From Desulfovibrio legallii (GTDB taxonomy: Bacteria; Desulfobacterota; Desulfovibrionia; Desulfovibrionales; Desulfovibrionaceae): a stretch of DNA of 64,000 bases. This document shows positions 27,200 through 36,379 of the stretch, one piece after another (the stretch's first letter is position 1; each line of letters starts with the position of its first letter). The stretch is from the NCBI RefSeq assembly GCF_900102485.1, contig NZ_FNBX01000010.1, positions 1 through 64,000 of the forward strand, read 5' to 3'. Below the pieces are notes generated by a model that was not told the origin of the DNA, ran no database searches, and was given only the letters and a program-made list of their open reading frames with translations. Position numbers and translations under genes: made by a program.

Positions 27200-28866
27200 G
27201 CCAGGGCGTCCTCCCGCGCGTCCGGGGCGCTGTGGGCCGCTTTGTCCATGGGCAGGGCGGAGCCCGTGGGCGGCTGCGGCGCGGCATAACGGGCCAGGGC
27301 CTGCGGCAGCAGATCCGCCGTGGCGGAAGCCACATTGCCGCGCAGGGGCCAGATCTGCGCGGCCTCGCGTCCGGCCAGGGCGTGCAGGGCCACGGCCTGG
27401 CCCGCTGTAAACTGGGTGGGCCGCAAGGGCGCCGCCCAGGCGGCGTCCACGGGGTGGGCCGCCAGCAGCCCGCCCAGGCAGCCGGCCAGCACGTCGCCGG
27501 AGCCGCCCGCGGCCAGCTGGGGCACATCGTAAGGGCTGAGCAGGACGGGCGCGCCCGCCTGGCCCACCAGGGTGCCCGCGCCCTTGAGTGCCACCACGCC
27601 CCGGCAGAGGGCGCAGAGGTCGCGCAGGGCGGCCCGGCGGTCTTTCTGCACCGCGGCGGCGGGGCGGCCCAGCAGCAGCCCCGCTTCGCCGGGGTGGGGG
27701 GTGAGCGCGTCGTCCTTGCGCACCAGGCGGAGCAGCTCCGGCTGCGCGGCCAGCAGGGCCAGGGCGTCCGCATCCAGTACCGTAGGCGGACGGTCGGGCA
27801 GGCTGAGCAGGGCGTGCAGAAAGGCCGCCGCGTCCGGGCTCCGGCCCAGGCCGGGGCCGACGACCAGGGCGGCGCAGCGGGCCGCAAGCGCGGCAAAGGC
27901 CGGCGGCAGGGTTTCCGGCCAGCAGCCGTGCGGCCCGGGGAGGGCCAGGGTCATGATTTCGGCCCAGCCGTTTTTGATGTCCGCCAGGGCCGCTTCCGGG
28001 GCCGTGGCCGTCACCAGCCCGGCCCCGGCGCGCAGGGCCGCGCGCGCCGCCAGATGGGCCGCGCCGCCGTAGCCGGGCGCGCCGCCCGCCACCAGCACAT
28101 GGCCGAAGGAATTTTTAAAGCCGTTGGCCGGCAATGCCGCCAGGGGGGCCAGGCAGCGGCCGTCCAGCAGATAGGCGGCGCACGGGGCCGCCTGCCGCAC
28201 CACGGCAGGGATGCCGATGGGGCGGACGTGCACCTTCCCCGTCCAGGGCCGCGCCTGGGGCAGCGCCAGGCCGGGCTTGGCCGCGGCAAAGGTGACGGTG
28301 GCCGTGGCCCGCACCGCTTCCGGCTGGGGCGCGCCCGTAACGCCGTCCAGGCCCGAAGGGATGTCCAGGGCCAGCACGAAGGCGGCCCGGCGGTCGTTCA
28401 CGGCGCGGATCAGGCCCAGCATGTCCGGCCGCAGGGGGCCGTGAAAGCCCGTGCCCAAGAGGCCGTCCACCAGCAGATCCGGGGCGGCTGACCAGATTTG
28501 TCCCCCCGGCCTGAGCGGGCGAAAGGGCACGCCCGCAGCCCGGGCCACGCGCACATGCCGCCCGCACTCGCCCTTATAGGAGCGCAGGGGGCGGGTGTGC
28601 AGCACCAGGGGGCGGGCCCCGGCGTCCAGCAGCTGTCGGGCCAGGCAGGCGGCGTCGCCGCCGTTGTTGCCCCCGCCCATGAGCAGCCAGACCTCCCGGC
28701 CCTCCAGGCGCGGCACAGCGGCGCGCAGCACGTCAAAGGCCGCGCGCGCGGCGTTTTCCATCAGGATTTCGCCGGAAAGTCCCAGGGCTGTCGCGCCCTG
28801 ATCCCAGGCGCGCACCTCGTCGGGCAGGGGCAGGGGGGGCAGCAGCGTCAGAGCGGATGCGGTCAT
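27187..28866 (-). CDS. nnrDE: Bifunctional NAD(P)HX epimerase/dehydratase
   Basis: This 559-residue repair enzyme restores hydrated NAD(P)H. The N-terminal YjeF-type epimerase domain (about 1-215, MGGGNNGGDAACLAR) is fused to a ribokinase-like ADP-dependent dehydratase (about 230-559, with LTPHPGEAGLLLG and AAGGSGDVLAG). Both catalytic motifs look intact. AcpS lies three bases upstream. Confidence 0.96.
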   Translation of the reverse strand: MTASALTLLPPLPLPDEVRAWDQGATALGLSGEILMENAARAAFDVLRAAVPRLEGREVWLLMGGGNNGGDAACLARQLLDAGARPLVLHTRPLRSYKGECGRHVRVARAAGVPFRPLRPGGQIWSAAPDLLVDGLLGTGFHGPLRPDMLGLIRAVNDRRAAFVLALDIPSGLDGVTGAPQPEAVRATATVTFAAAKPGLALPQARPWTGKVHVRPIGIPAVVRQAAPCAAYLLDGRCLAPLAALPANGFKNSFGHVLVAGGAPGYGGAAHLAARAALRAGAGLVTATAPEAALADIKNGWAEIMTLALPGPHGCWPETLPPAFAALAARCAALVVGPGLGRSPDAAAFLHALLSLPDRPPTVLDADALALLAAQPELLRLVRKDDALTPHPGEAGLLLGRPAAAVQKDRRAALRDLCALCRGVVALKGAGTLVGQAGAPVLLSPYDVPQLAAGGSGDVLAGCLGGLLAAHPVDAAWAAPLRPTQFTAGQAVALHALAGREAAQIWPLRGNVASATADLLPQALARYAAPQPPTGSALPMDKAAHSAPDAREDALAWPW

Positions 28867-28868
28867 GC

Positions 28869-29240
28869 TCAGTCCTCCAGCACCACCAGGGCCACCGCCG
28901 CCGTGCGGTCGTGGCTCAGGGAAACGTGGCGGCGCGTTACGCCCAGGGCGCGGGCGCGTTCGGCCGCCCGGCCCAGGAAGCGCAGTTCAGGTTTGCCCTC
29001 AGGCGTGTTGCGGATTTCGATCTGGCGCGGGCCGATGCCCTGGCTGAAGCCCGTGCCCAGGGCCTTGACCGCGGCCTCCTTGGCGGCGAAGCGCCCCGCC
29101 AGATAGGTTACAGGGGCTTCCGGCAGGCAACGGAGTTCCTCCGGGGCGAGGATTTTTTCCGCAAAGCGGCGGCCGAAGCGCTCATAACTGCGGCGGATGC
29201 GGTTCAGGTCCGCCAGGTCCACCCCCAGGCCCAGGATCAC
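28869..29240 (-). CDS. acpS: Holo-[acyl-carrier-protein] synthase
   Basis: This 123-residue enzyme transfers 4'-phosphopantetheine from CoA to acyl carrier protein. The magnesium-binding Asp is in [12 protein letters not shown], and the second motif is [14 protein letters not shown], with HVSLSHD near the end. The length is typical. It heads the acpS-nnrDE-tsaE run and is divergent from ugd. Confidence 0.97.
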   Translation of the reverse strand: MILGLGVDLADLNRIRRSYERFGRRFAEKILAPEELRCLPEAPVTYLAGRFAAKEAAVKALGTGFSQGIGPRQIEIRNTPEGKPELRFLGRAAERARALGVTRRHVSLSHDRTAAVALVVLED

Positions 29241-29394
29241 GACGGCCTCCGGGGCGCGGGGCGCGCGGCCGTGCTGCGCAACCTTGATTCGGGGGGGGAA
29301 ATGCCGTATGCAGATTTTTTCATGCCACTATTCTGAACCGTGCACGGCAGGACCGTCAAGGGACGGCCGCCGGGAAAGATGGAGAAAATTCCCT

Positions 29395-30723
29395 ATGAAA
29401 CTGTGCATCATCGGCACCGGCTATGTGGGCCTTGTGAGTGCCGCCTGCTTTGCGGAGATGGGCAACACCGTCACCTGCGTGGACGTGAACCCGGCGGTGG
29501 TGGAGAAGCTCAACGCCGGTTTCGTCCATATCTTTGAACCGGGCCTGGAGCCGCTGGTGCAGCGCAGCCGGGCCGACGGCCGGCTGACCTTTACCACGAA
29601 GCTGGAGGACGGCATTGTGGGCGCGGACTGCGCCTTCATCTGCGTGGGCACGCCGCCGCAGGCCGACGGCTCCTGCGACCTGAGCTATGTGCGCGAGGTG
29701 GCGCGCGAGATCGGCCGCCATATGCAGAACGACCTGGTGGTGGTGGACAAATCCACAGTGCCGGTGGGCACGGCGGACGAAGTGCGCGCCATCCTGACGG
29801 CGGAGCTGACCGCCCGCGGCAAAGATCTGCGGGTGGATGTGGTCTCCAATCCGGAGTTTCTCAAGGAAGGCGACGCCATTGCGGACTTCATGAAGCCCGA
29901 TCGGGTGGTGCTGGGCACGGATTCCCCCCGCGCCGCGGCCCTCATGCGCGAGCTTTATGCGCCCTTTGCCCGCACCAGGGACAAAATCATCGTCATGGGC
30001 GTGCGCAGCGCGGAAATGACCAAATACGCCGCCAACTGCATGCTGGCCACCAAAATTTCGTTCATCAACGAAATTGCCACCGTCTGCGAACGGGTGGGCG
30101 CGGACGTGCGCGACGTGCGCACGGGCATCGGCTCGGATTCGCGCATCGGCTACCAGTTCATCTACCCCGGCGTGGGCTACGGCGGCTCCTGCTTCCCCAA
30201 GGACGTCAAGGCGCTGATCCGCACCGCGGAGGGCGCGGGCGTGGAGCCGCAACTGCTGCACGCCGTGGAGGCGGTGAACGCCCGCCAGAAAAAGCACATG
30301 GCCCAGCGCATCATGGAATACTTCGCCCCCCAGGGCGGCGTGAAGGACAAGGCGCTGGCCCTCTGGGGCCTGGCCTTCAAAGCCAATACCGACGACATGC
30401 GCGAGGCCGCCTCCATCAGCATCATCAATGAGCTGACTGCGGCGGGCATGCGCATCCGGGCCTTTGACCCCGTAGCTGCGGACAATGCCCGGCGTCTTTT
30501 CAAGGATAACCCCCTGGTGGAGGTGGGCGCGGACCAGTACGACGTGTGCCGGGGCGCGCAGGCCCTGCTGGTGGTGACGGAATGGAACCAGTTCCGCAAC
30601 CCGGATTTCAACCGGGTCAAAAGCCTGCTCACCGCGCCTTTGCTGTTTGACGGGCGCAATCTCTATTCGCCCGCCTTCATGGCGGAGCACGGCTTCGCCT
30701 ATTTCTGCATCGGCCGCGGCTAG
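29395..30723 (+). CDS. ugd: UDP-glucose 6-dehydrogenase
   Basis: This 442-residue enzyme oxidises UDP-glucose to UDP-glucuronate for surface polysaccharides. The NAD-binding site is GTGYVG (about 7-12), with STVPVGTADEV and the catalytic Cys in YGGSCFPKD. The C-terminal UDP-binding domain is complete. The start was chosen at MKLCIIGTG, with GGAG upstream. No other exopolysaccharide gene adjoins it. A strong GC hairpin follows. Confidence 0.96.
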   Translation: MKLCIIGTGYVGLVSAACFAEMGNTVTCVDVNPAVVEKLNAGFVHIFEPGLEPLVQRSRADGRLTFTTKLEDGIVGADCAFICVGTPPQADGSCDLSYVREVAREIGRHMQNDLVVVDKSTVPVGTADEVRAILTAELTARGKDLRVDVVSNPEFLKEGDAIADFMKPDRVVLGTDSPRAAALMRELYAPFARTRDKIIVMGVRSAEMTKYAANCMLATKISFINEIATVCERVGADVRDVRTGIGSDSRIGYQFIYPGVGYGGSCFPKDVKALIRTAEGAGVEPQLLHAVEAVNARQKKHMAQRIMEYFAPQGGVKDKALALWGLAFKANTDDMREAASISIINELTAAGMRIRAFDPVAADNARRLFKDNPLVEVGADQYDVCRGAQALLVVTEWNQFRNPDFNRVKSLLTAPLLFDGRNLYSPAFMAEHGFAYFCIGRG

Positions 30724-30742
30724 AACCGGACCGGCGTTCTGT

Positions 30743-30769
30743 GGGGCGGCGCGCCAGGCGCGCCGCCCC
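30743..30769 (+). terminator. GC-rich hairpin after ugd
   Basis: GGGGCGGCGC (30743-30752) pairs with GCGCCGCCCC (30760-30769), and two more pairs close a CAG loop. It lies 20 bases after the ugd stop codon. There is only a weak T-rich tail, so it may stabilise the mRNA rather than end it. Confidence 0.5.
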
Positions 30770-30795
30770 TTCACCCTCTTGCCCAGGGAGGCCCC

Positions 30796-30999
30796 ATGGC
30801 CTTTTTTGCCGCCCGTGACGCGGAAACCACCCTTGCCTGCCCCCGTTGCGGGGCGCGCCTGCACATTGCGCGCACCTGCCACGAAGTCCATATGCACTGC
30901 CCGGCCTGCAAGGCGCGCTTTGCCCTTCAGGACTACATCAGCCAGGCCGACGACGCCATGGAACATTTTTTGGAAAACGTCTACTGCGACCGGATTTAG
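30796..30999 (+). CDS. Small double-CxxC zinc-ribbon protein
   Basis: This 67-residue protein has CPRC at 15-18 and CPAC at 35-38 plus Cys28 and His residues between, a likely single zinc ribbon, and a C-terminal helix ending in NVYCDRI. GGGAGG lies about seven bases before the ATG. It lies between ugd and the MoxR-type gene. Function unknown; small ribbons like this often bind nucleic acid or a partner protein. Confidence 0.8.
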   Translation: MAFFAARDAETTLACPRCGARLHIARTCHEVHMHCPACKARFALQDYISQADDAMEHFLENVYCDRI

Positions 31000-31178
31000 G
31001 GCCGGCGCGCGCGACTGTCCGCAGATCCCTTTTTTAGGAATTGACATCCACTTTCGTTTTTATCATGCTGCACCCGTAGCGCGCGTCGTCCGGCGTAGGG
31101 GGGCGTGCGGTCGGGCCGCGTTTGGGGCGTTTTGCCCCTGCGGCTGTCCACATCCATAAAGCGTCGTTCGGGAGCCGC

Positions 31179-32171
31179 ATGACACCTTCGCAAATCGCCT
31201 CCGCCCTGCATGCGCTGTTGCGCATCCGGCAGCCGGTTTTTTTATGGGGCCCGCCCGGAGTGGGCAAAAGCCAGGTGGTGGCCCAGACCGCCCGTCAGCA
31301 CGGTCTGGCCCTACGGGACATCCGCGCCATACTGCTGGACCCTGTGGACCTGCGGGGCCTGCCGCGCATCAGCGCCGACGGGCGGTCCGTGTGGTGCCCC
31401 CCCGCCTTCCTGCCGGGGCCGGACGATCCGGAGCGGGGCATTGTCTTCCTGGACGAGCTCAACGCCGCGCCGCCCCTGGTGCAGGCCGCCTGCTATCAGC
31501 TGGTGCTGGACAGAGCCATCGGCGAATACCGCCTGCCCGAAGGCTGGAGCATCGTGGCCGCCGGCAACCGGGAAGGGGACAGGGCCGTGGCCTACCGCAT
31601 GCCCTCGGCCCTGGCCAACCGCATGGTGCACCTGGACTTTGTTCCTGACCTGGATGACTGGCTGGACTGGGCGCAAGGGGCAGGCATTCGCCCTGAAGTC
31701 TGCGCCTTTCTGCGCTTCCGGCCGCAGCTCCTGCACGATTTTGACCCCGCGCGCGGGGAACGGGCCTTTGCGTCGCCCCGGTCCTGGGCCTTTGTTTCGC
31801 GCATTCTGGACGCCGCCCCGGAGCGCGCCGTGGAGCAGGAGCTGCTTGAGGGCGCGGTGGGCGCTGGCTGCGCGGCGGAATTTACGGGCTTTCTCGCCGT
31901 GTGGCGCGAGCTGCCCACAGTGGAAGAAATTCTGGAAACCCCGGAAGCCGTGCCTGTGCCCGAAGAGCCCGCCGCCCTTTACGCCACCTGCGAGGCCCTG
32001 AGCCTGCACGCGGGCGCGGACACCATGGACGCCCTGGCCGCCTACGCGGCGCGTCTGCCTGCGGAATTCGGCGTGCTGCTCATGCGCGACGCCGTGGAGC
32101 GGGACGCGGCCCTGGTGGAATCCCCGGCTTTTGCCCGCTGGGCGGCGCAGAACGCCGCCGTGCTCATGTAA
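31179..32171 (+). CDS. MoxR-family AAA+ ATPase
   Basis: This 330-residue AAA+ protein has Walker A GPPGVGKS at 24-31, Walker B IVFLDELN and sensor segment AAGNREGD. GGGAG lies five bases before the ATG. The C-terminal lid is short. It precedes the DUF2201 VWA gene by nine bases, and such MoxR/VWA pairs act like chaperone modules that load metal ions or remodel a target complex (as RavA-ViaA and NorQ-NorD do). The target is not evident from neighbours. Confidence 0.9.
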   Translation: MTPSQIASALHALLRIRQPVFLWGPPGVGKSQVVAQTARQHGLALRDIRAILLDPVDLRGLPRISADGRSVWCPPAFLPGPDDPERGIVFLDELNAAPPLVQAACYQLVLDRAIGEYRLPEGWSIVAAGNREGDRAVAYRMPSALANRMVHLDFVPDLDDWLDWAQGAGIRPEVCAFLRFRPQLLHDFDPARGERAFASPRSWAFVSRILDAAPERAVEQELLEGAVGAGCAAEFTGFLAVWRELPTVEEILETPEAVPVPEEPAALYATCEALSLHAGADTMDALAAYAARLPAEFGVLLMRDAVERDAALVESPAFARWAAQNAAVLM

Positions 32172-32180
32172 GGCGCGACC

Positions 32181-33557
32181 ATGCCCGCTGCTTTTGCGCC
32201 GCCGGAAAATTTGCGCCGCCAGGCCGAGCTGGCCATGCGGCGGGCCAGGGCCGCCCTGGTGCTGGACCATCCCTTTTTCGGCGTGCTGGCCCTGCGGCTG
32301 CGCCTGCGGGAGGACGCCGCCTGCCGCGACCTCTGGACCGACGGCACGGCCCTGGCCTACAATCCGGCCTTTGCCGCCACCATTCCGGAGCAGACCCTGG
32401 TGGGCGCGCAGGCCCACGAAGTGCTCCATCTGGCCTTTGGCCACCACCTGCGTCGCCAGGGCAGAGACAAAGACCTCTGGAACAGGGCCTGCGATCTGGC
32501 TGTGAATCAGATCCTGCTGGAGGCGGGCTTCAGTCTGCCCCAGGGCTTCCTGCACGACGCGGCCTACGCGGGCCTGGCCGCTGAAGAAATTTACGCCGCC
32601 CTTATGGGTCAGCGTGAAGACCCGACGCCGGGCGTGGACCTGGGGGGCCGGGCGCGGGCCGGCGGCCCCGGCGGCACAGGGGCTGCCGGCGGCGCTTCGG
32701 ATGGGGCGGTTACGCCTTTGCGTCCGCCCGCCGAGCTGCGCCATGCGCCTGCCCGGCCCCCCAGGTCCACGCCCGGCGCGGGCGAGCAGCAGTCGCGCGC
32801 CGGGGCGCGGCCAGGCGCGCGCAAGGACGCCCGTGGCTCCAAAGGGGGCGGGCAGAGCGGTTTTACCGGCGAAGTGCGCGACCACCCCGGCGTGGAGCAG
32901 GAGGAGAGCGCCGCCCTCAAAGAAGCGGCGCGCGAGGCCCAGGCGGCCCTCAACCAGGCCCTCAGGCGGGCGCGGCACATGGGCGACCTGCCCGCCGGCC
33001 TGCGGCGGCAGCTCACGGGCGCAGCCCGGCCGCGTCTGGACTGGCGCGCCCTGCTGCAACGTTTTCTGGAACAGTGCGCCCACAGCGACTACGCCTGGAC
33101 CACCCCCAACCGGCGCTACCTGTTCCAGGATATCTATCTGCCCTCCCGGCGGGAGGCGCGTCTGCCCCTGGCTGCCCTGGCCGTGGATTGCTCCGGCTCC
33201 GTGGACGCAACCGCACTGCAACGCTTTATGGCGGAACTCACGGCCGTGCTGGACGCTTACGACGCCACCCTGGCCGTGCTCTTCCACGACAGCCGGGTCC
33301 ACGCCCTGGAGCTGCGCAGCCGTATGGACAGGGATGTGCCCTTCACGCCCGTGGGCGGCGGCGGTACGGACTACCGCCCCGTGCCCGCCCGCCTGGAGGC
33401 GGAAGGCCTTGCCCCCGCCTGCCTGATCTGGTTTACAGATCTGCAGTGCAGCCGCTTTCCGCCGCCGCCGCCCTATCCCGTGCTCTGGGTCTGCAGCGAT
33501 GCCGCTGCCGAGCCGCCGCCCTTCGGCACGCTGCTTATGCTGCCGGAAGAAGGGTAG
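32181..33557 (+). CDS. DUF2201-type protein with HEXXH and VWA-like domains
   Basis: This 458-residue protein has two parts. The N-terminal putative metallopeptidase domain carries HEVLH at 79-83 with FGHH after it. The C-terminal VWA-like domain has the MIDAS motif DCSGS (about 335) and a later GGGGTDY Thr. A long low-complexity Gly/Ala/Pro/Arg linker (about 155-235) joins them. It is the partner of the MoxR ATPase just upstream and is probably co-translated with it. Whether the HEXXH site is catalytic is unknown. Confidence 0.88.
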   Translation: MPAAFAPPENLRRQAELAMRRARAALVLDHPFFGVLALRLRLREDAACRDLWTDGTALAYNPAFAATIPEQTLVGAQAHEVLHLAFGHHLRRQGRDKDLWNRACDLAVNQILLEAGFSLPQGFLHDAAYAGLAAEEIYAALMGQREDPTPGVDLGGRARAGGPGGTGAAGGASDGAVTPLRPPAELRHAPARPPRSTPGAGEQQSRAGARPGARKDARGSKGGGQSGFTGEVRDHPGVEQEESAALKEAAREAQAALNQALRRARHMGDLPAGLRRQLTGAARPRLDWRALLQRFLEQCAHSDYAWTTPNRRYLFQDIYLPSRREARLPLAALAVDCSGSVDATALQRFMAELTAVLDAYDATLAVLFHDSRVHALELRSRMDRDVPFTPVGGGGTDYRPVPARLEAEGLAPACLIWFTDLQCSRFPPPPPYPVLWVCSDAAAEPPPFGTLLMLPEEG

Positions 33558-33614
33558 GCGAAGGGGGGATGTTGCTGTGGGGGGCGTGTCTGCAGTATCC
33601 GGCAGGTATCGCCT

Positions 33615-33763
33615 CTAGAGCAGATTACCTTTGAGGACAGGCATTCTCAAAGTTTACGGCACGCTCATTTCATCGCTTACCAGCGCAAATAAATTGCGCT
33701 TACATGTCCACGCGGGCGTCTGCTCACGCAGCCGCCAGGGCATTGCAACTTTGAAATGCCCTA
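33615..33763 (-). repeat. Dispersed palindromic repeat, copy B (inverted)
   Basis: The reverse complement contains TGCAATGCCCTGGCGGCTGC, GTGAGCAGACGCCC, GTAAGCGCAATTTATTTGCG, AACTTTGAGAATGCC and TAATCTGCTCTAG, in the same order as the other copies. It starts at CTAG (33615-33618). It fills the gap between the DUF2201 gene and the next plus-strand gene. Confidence 0.9.
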
Positions 33764-33807
33764 TAAAGGAATAGCGCCGGAAAAAAGCGGGAAAAAGGGG
33801 AACGCCC

Positions 33808-34293
33808 ATGCGCATTGAGTGGAAAATAACAAAAAAACGCGGCAACCTGCGGCCCGTACTGCGCTACAGCGTGGAGCTGGAGGAACACGAGAAGGCCCTG
33901 GCCCTGCCTACGGTGGCCATTGTCTCCAGCATTCCGCAGCCGGAGGAGCCCCGGCAGGACTACTGCTATCCCGGCTGCCTGGAGCGCGCGGCGGACGCTG
34001 CGCCCGGCGCGTTTTACACGCTGGAAGCCCCTTCGCACAAGGGCCACACCTGGACGCGCACGCTGCTCCTGCCCTGGCGGGAGGACAATGCCTACCCTGA
34101 AGTGGCGGCTTCCTTCCTTCGTCTGCGGGAGGCCCTGGAAAAAGAACTGGAGCGCGCCTACAACAGCGCGCCCCTGCTTCTGAACGGCGCGGAGCGAACC
34201 TCGCCCGCGCTGCGGCGTGTGCTGGCCCCTGGCGTGCTGGGCGCGCGATTGTTGCGCGCCGCCGCCGGCGGCCGGGAAAACGCCGCGGACTAA
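33808..34293 (+). CDS. Hypothetical protein
   Basis: This 161-residue soluble protein begins MRIEWKITKKRGNLRPVLRY, with no signal peptide or membrane helix. It has a Cys pair in YCYPGCLER (about 52-60) and a helical charged stretch (about 105-130, LREALEKELERAY). I do not recognise the family. It follows repeat copy B and converges on the FmdB-type gene. Start at ATG with GGGG about seven bases upstream. Similar unassigned proteins seem to occur in other Desulfovibrio, but that is only an impression. Confidence 0.65.
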   Translation: MRIEWKITKKRGNLRPVLRYSVELEEHEKALALPTVAIVSSIPQPEEPRQDYCYPGCLERAADAAPGAFYTLEAPSHKGHTWTRTLLLPWREDNAYPEVAASFLRLREALEKELERAYNSAPLLLNGAERTSPALRRVLAPGVLGARLLRAAAGGRENAAD

Positions 34294-34301
34294 CTGTTGC
34301 T

Positions 34302-34538
34302 TCAGGAAAAGCCGCCCGCGCCGCAGCCGCCGGAAGCGCAGGAAGGCGGCCGCCCCTGGCCCATGGGCCGCACCGGACCGGGCTTAAAGGGAAACGCGCC
34401 AGTTTTGAGGGGGCTCGGCGCGCTGACCTGGCGTTGCGTGGCGGCCCCGCAACGGGGGCAGGGCGGCGTGGCGTCGCCGCTGACCAGATCCTCAAAGGTG
34501 TGGCCGCACGCTGTGCAGACAAAATCGTACATGGGCAT
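34302..34538 (-). CDS. FmdB-family zinc-ribbon protein
   Basis: This 78-residue protein starts MPMYDFVCTACGH, with AGGAG nine bases upstream. CTAC and CPRC make the conserved FmdB regulatory-type zinc ribbon (about 1-42), followed by a Gly/Pro/Cys-rich tail. FmdB proteins were first linked to formamidase genes in methylotrophs, but their general role is unclear. It converges on the preceding gene with an eight-base gap. Confidence 0.85.
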   Translation of the reverse strand: MPMYDFVCTACGHTFEDLVSGDATPPCPRCGAATQRQVSAPSPLKTGAFPFKPGPVRPMGQGRPPSCASGGCGAGGFS

Positions 34539-34690
34539 GGATGCAGACTCCTGTTGGCAAAGTGGCGCGAAGACGGCACGGAGACGCCCCCCACCAGGCA
34601 CTTGCCCTGGGGCGTCTCAGCCCTATATAAGTATCTATGCGCGCAAGGCAAGCGCGCCAACCGGCCCCTTGGGGCTTTACGGAGGATACT

Positions 34691-35272
34691 ATGAAAAAAA
34701 TTCTGGTTCTGGCCGGCGATTATGTGGAAGATTACGAAGTGATGGTCCCGTTCCAGATGCTCCAGATGCTGGGCTATGAGGTGCATGCCGTCTGCCCCGG
34801 CAAAAAGCCCGGCGATACGGTGCGCACGGCCATCCACGATTTTGAGGGCGACCAGACCTATTCCGAAAAACGCGGCCATAATTTCGCCATCAACGCCGAT
34901 TTTGACCAGGTGAACGTGGCGGACTACGCCGGTCTGGTCATTCCCGGCGGCCGCGCGCCGGAATATCTGCGCCTTAACGCCCGCCTGCTGGAAATCGTGC
35001 GGGAATTCAACGCCGCCCAAAAGCCCATTGCCGCCGTGTGCCACGGCCCGCAGATTCTGGTTTCCGCCGGGGTGCTGCGCAACCGGCAGTGCACGGCTTA
35101 TCCGGCCGTAAAGCCCGACGTGGTGGACGCGGGCGCTACCTGGTGCGACTTTAACGAAACCCTTACCAGCGCCACCGTGGACGGCAATCTGGTGACGGCC
35201 CCGGCCTGGCCCGCACACCCGGCCTGGATTGCCGCCTTTGTCAAACTGCTGGGCGCCAAGATCAGCATCTGA
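34691..35272 (+). CDS. DJ-1/PfpI family protein
   Basis: This 193-residue protein has the DJ-1/PfpI fold with nucleophile Cys in [10 protein letters not shown] (about 119) and the usual partner Glu in GDYVEDYE near the N-terminus. GGAGG lies five bases before the ATG. Relatives include glyoxalase III, deglycase-like and intracellular protease-type enzymes; the precise activity is not predictable from sequence. It converges on flgH, with a strong hairpin and repeat copy C between. Confidence 0.88.
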   Translation: MKKILVLAGDYVEDYEVMVPFQMLQMLGYEVHAVCPGKKPGDTVRTAIHDFEGDQTYSEKRGHNFAINADFDQVNVADYAGLVIPGGRAPEYLRLNARLLEIVREFNAAQKPIAAVCHGPQILVSAGVLRNRQCTAYPAVKPDVVDAGATWCDFNETLTSATVDGNLVTAPAWPAHPAWIAAFVKLLGAKISI

Positions 35273-35388
35273 CGGGGGCACGCCCCCAAGGCCGTGCGGC
35301 AGCGGGCCGACGGAGCAGGCGTCCTTTCCTGCGCCCAGGGTACGCCTGCCGCCTTTCCTGAGGAGAGAAAAGTTTTTTGAAAAATGCC

Positions 35389-35430
35389 GGGGGAAAGGGA
35401 ACTTGTGTTCACACAAGCTCCCTTTCCCCC
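35389..35430. terminator. Large hairpin between convergent DJ-1 gene and flgH
   Basis: GGGGGAAAGGGA (35389-35400) pairs with TCCCTTTCCCCC (35419-35430), and CTTGTG pairs with CACAAG around a TTCA loop, with a single mismatched pair. This 18-pair stem is one of the longest in the window. T-rich tracts follow on the minus strand. It is likely a bidirectional terminator for the convergent genes. Confidence 0.65.
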
Positions 35431-35461
35431 GCATCTTTCCCGTTTCCCGTTCCCTGCGCCC

Positions 35462-35610
35462 AGGGCCTTGCAACGTTGCAAGGCCCTGGCGGCTGCGTGA
35501 GCAGACGCCCGCTGTGGAGGCGTAAGCGCAATTTATTTGCGCTGTTAAGCGCCGAAACGAGCGTGCCTTAAACTTTGAGAATGCGTATTCTCAAAGTTAC
35601 TCTGCTCTAG
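35462..35610 (+). repeat. Dispersed palindromic repeat, copy C
   Basis: This 149-bp copy is the cleanest. AGGGCCTTGCAAC and GTTGCAAGGCCCT at the left form a perfect palindrome. Core arms AGCGCAA (35525-35531) and TTGCGCT (35537-35543) pair, as do AACTTTGAGAAT (35571-35582) and ATTCTCAAAGTT (35587-35598). Inverted ends are GAGCAGA and TCTGCTC. The right-end CTAG (35607-35610) holds the flgH stop codon. Confidence 0.92.
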
Positions 35611-36326
35611 AACGGCCAGATGTTGTCCATGAGTCTGGTAAACCAGCCGGGTTTCTGCTTATCCGAGAGCACGCCCTTGCCGTAGTATTCGATGCTGGCG
35701 TCGGCAATCTGGGTGGAGAGCACGCTGTTGTCGGCGCTCACGTCTTTGCTGCGGATCATGCCGCGCACCACCATATATTCCGTTTCCTCATTGACGCGGA
35801 TTTCGCGCGCGCCTTCTATTTCCATCAGGCCGCCGGGCAGCACGCGTAGAACGCGGGTGGCCAGGGAGGTGGTCACATAGTTTTCGCGTTTGGTCTTGCC
35901 GGTGCCGGTGAGGTCGCTCTGCGAGCTGGTGTTGAGCACGGGCAGGCCCACGGTGCTTTGGGGGCCGATGCCCGTAAAGGGAATAAAGCCCACCTTGCTT
36001 TTGCCGAACAGGGCGCTCACCTGATAGTCGTTACTGCTGTCCTTGTCCGCCGTGGTTTCGGCCTTGTTCTGGGCCTTGGTGCTTTCCACCAGTTTGACCA
36101 CCACCAGGTCGCCCACGCGGCGGGCGCGGCTGTCGGAAAAAAGCGTGTCCTGCTCGCTGGCGGCGAAGATGGAGCCGGGGTTGTCCGCGGCGTTGGTTTC
36201 CTGCCGGTATTCCTGGGGCGGGGCCGCCGGGGGGTGCAGGGCGGGCCGCCGGTGGGGGCTGCCGCCGCAGGCGGCGCACAGCAGAAAGATCAGCGCCAGA
36301 AAGGGGATGGTGATTCGTGCCTGCAT
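35607..36326 (-). CDS. flgH: Flagellar L-ring protein FlgH
   Basis: This 239-residue lipoprotein forms the outer-membrane ring around the flagellar rod. The signal peptide ends in LLCAAC, and the family core (SDSRARRVGDLVVVKLVES, then INDS-like strands and a C-terminal GVLSDKQKPGW) is recognisable. It is last in the minus-strand run flgF-flgG-flgA-flgH. Its TAG stop codon lies in the right end of repeat copy C. FlgI and flgJ, which usually come next, are absent here. Confidence 0.95.
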   Translation of the reverse strand: MQARITIPFLALIFLLCAACGGSPHRRPALHPPAAPPQEYRQETNAADNPGSIFAASEQDTLFSDSRARRVGDLVVVKLVESTKAQNKAETTADKDSSNDYQVSALFGKSKVGFIPFTGIGPQSTVGLPVLNTSSQSDLTGTGKTKRENYVTTSLATRVLRVLPGGLMEIEGAREIRVNEETEYMVVRGMIRSKDVSADNSVLSTQIADASIEYYGKGVLSDKQKPGWFTRLMDNIWPF

Positions 36327-36379
36327 GGCCGTTCTCCTGTTGCGGCAAGGGGCGCGGCATCCTGCGGGGATGCGCGTTG

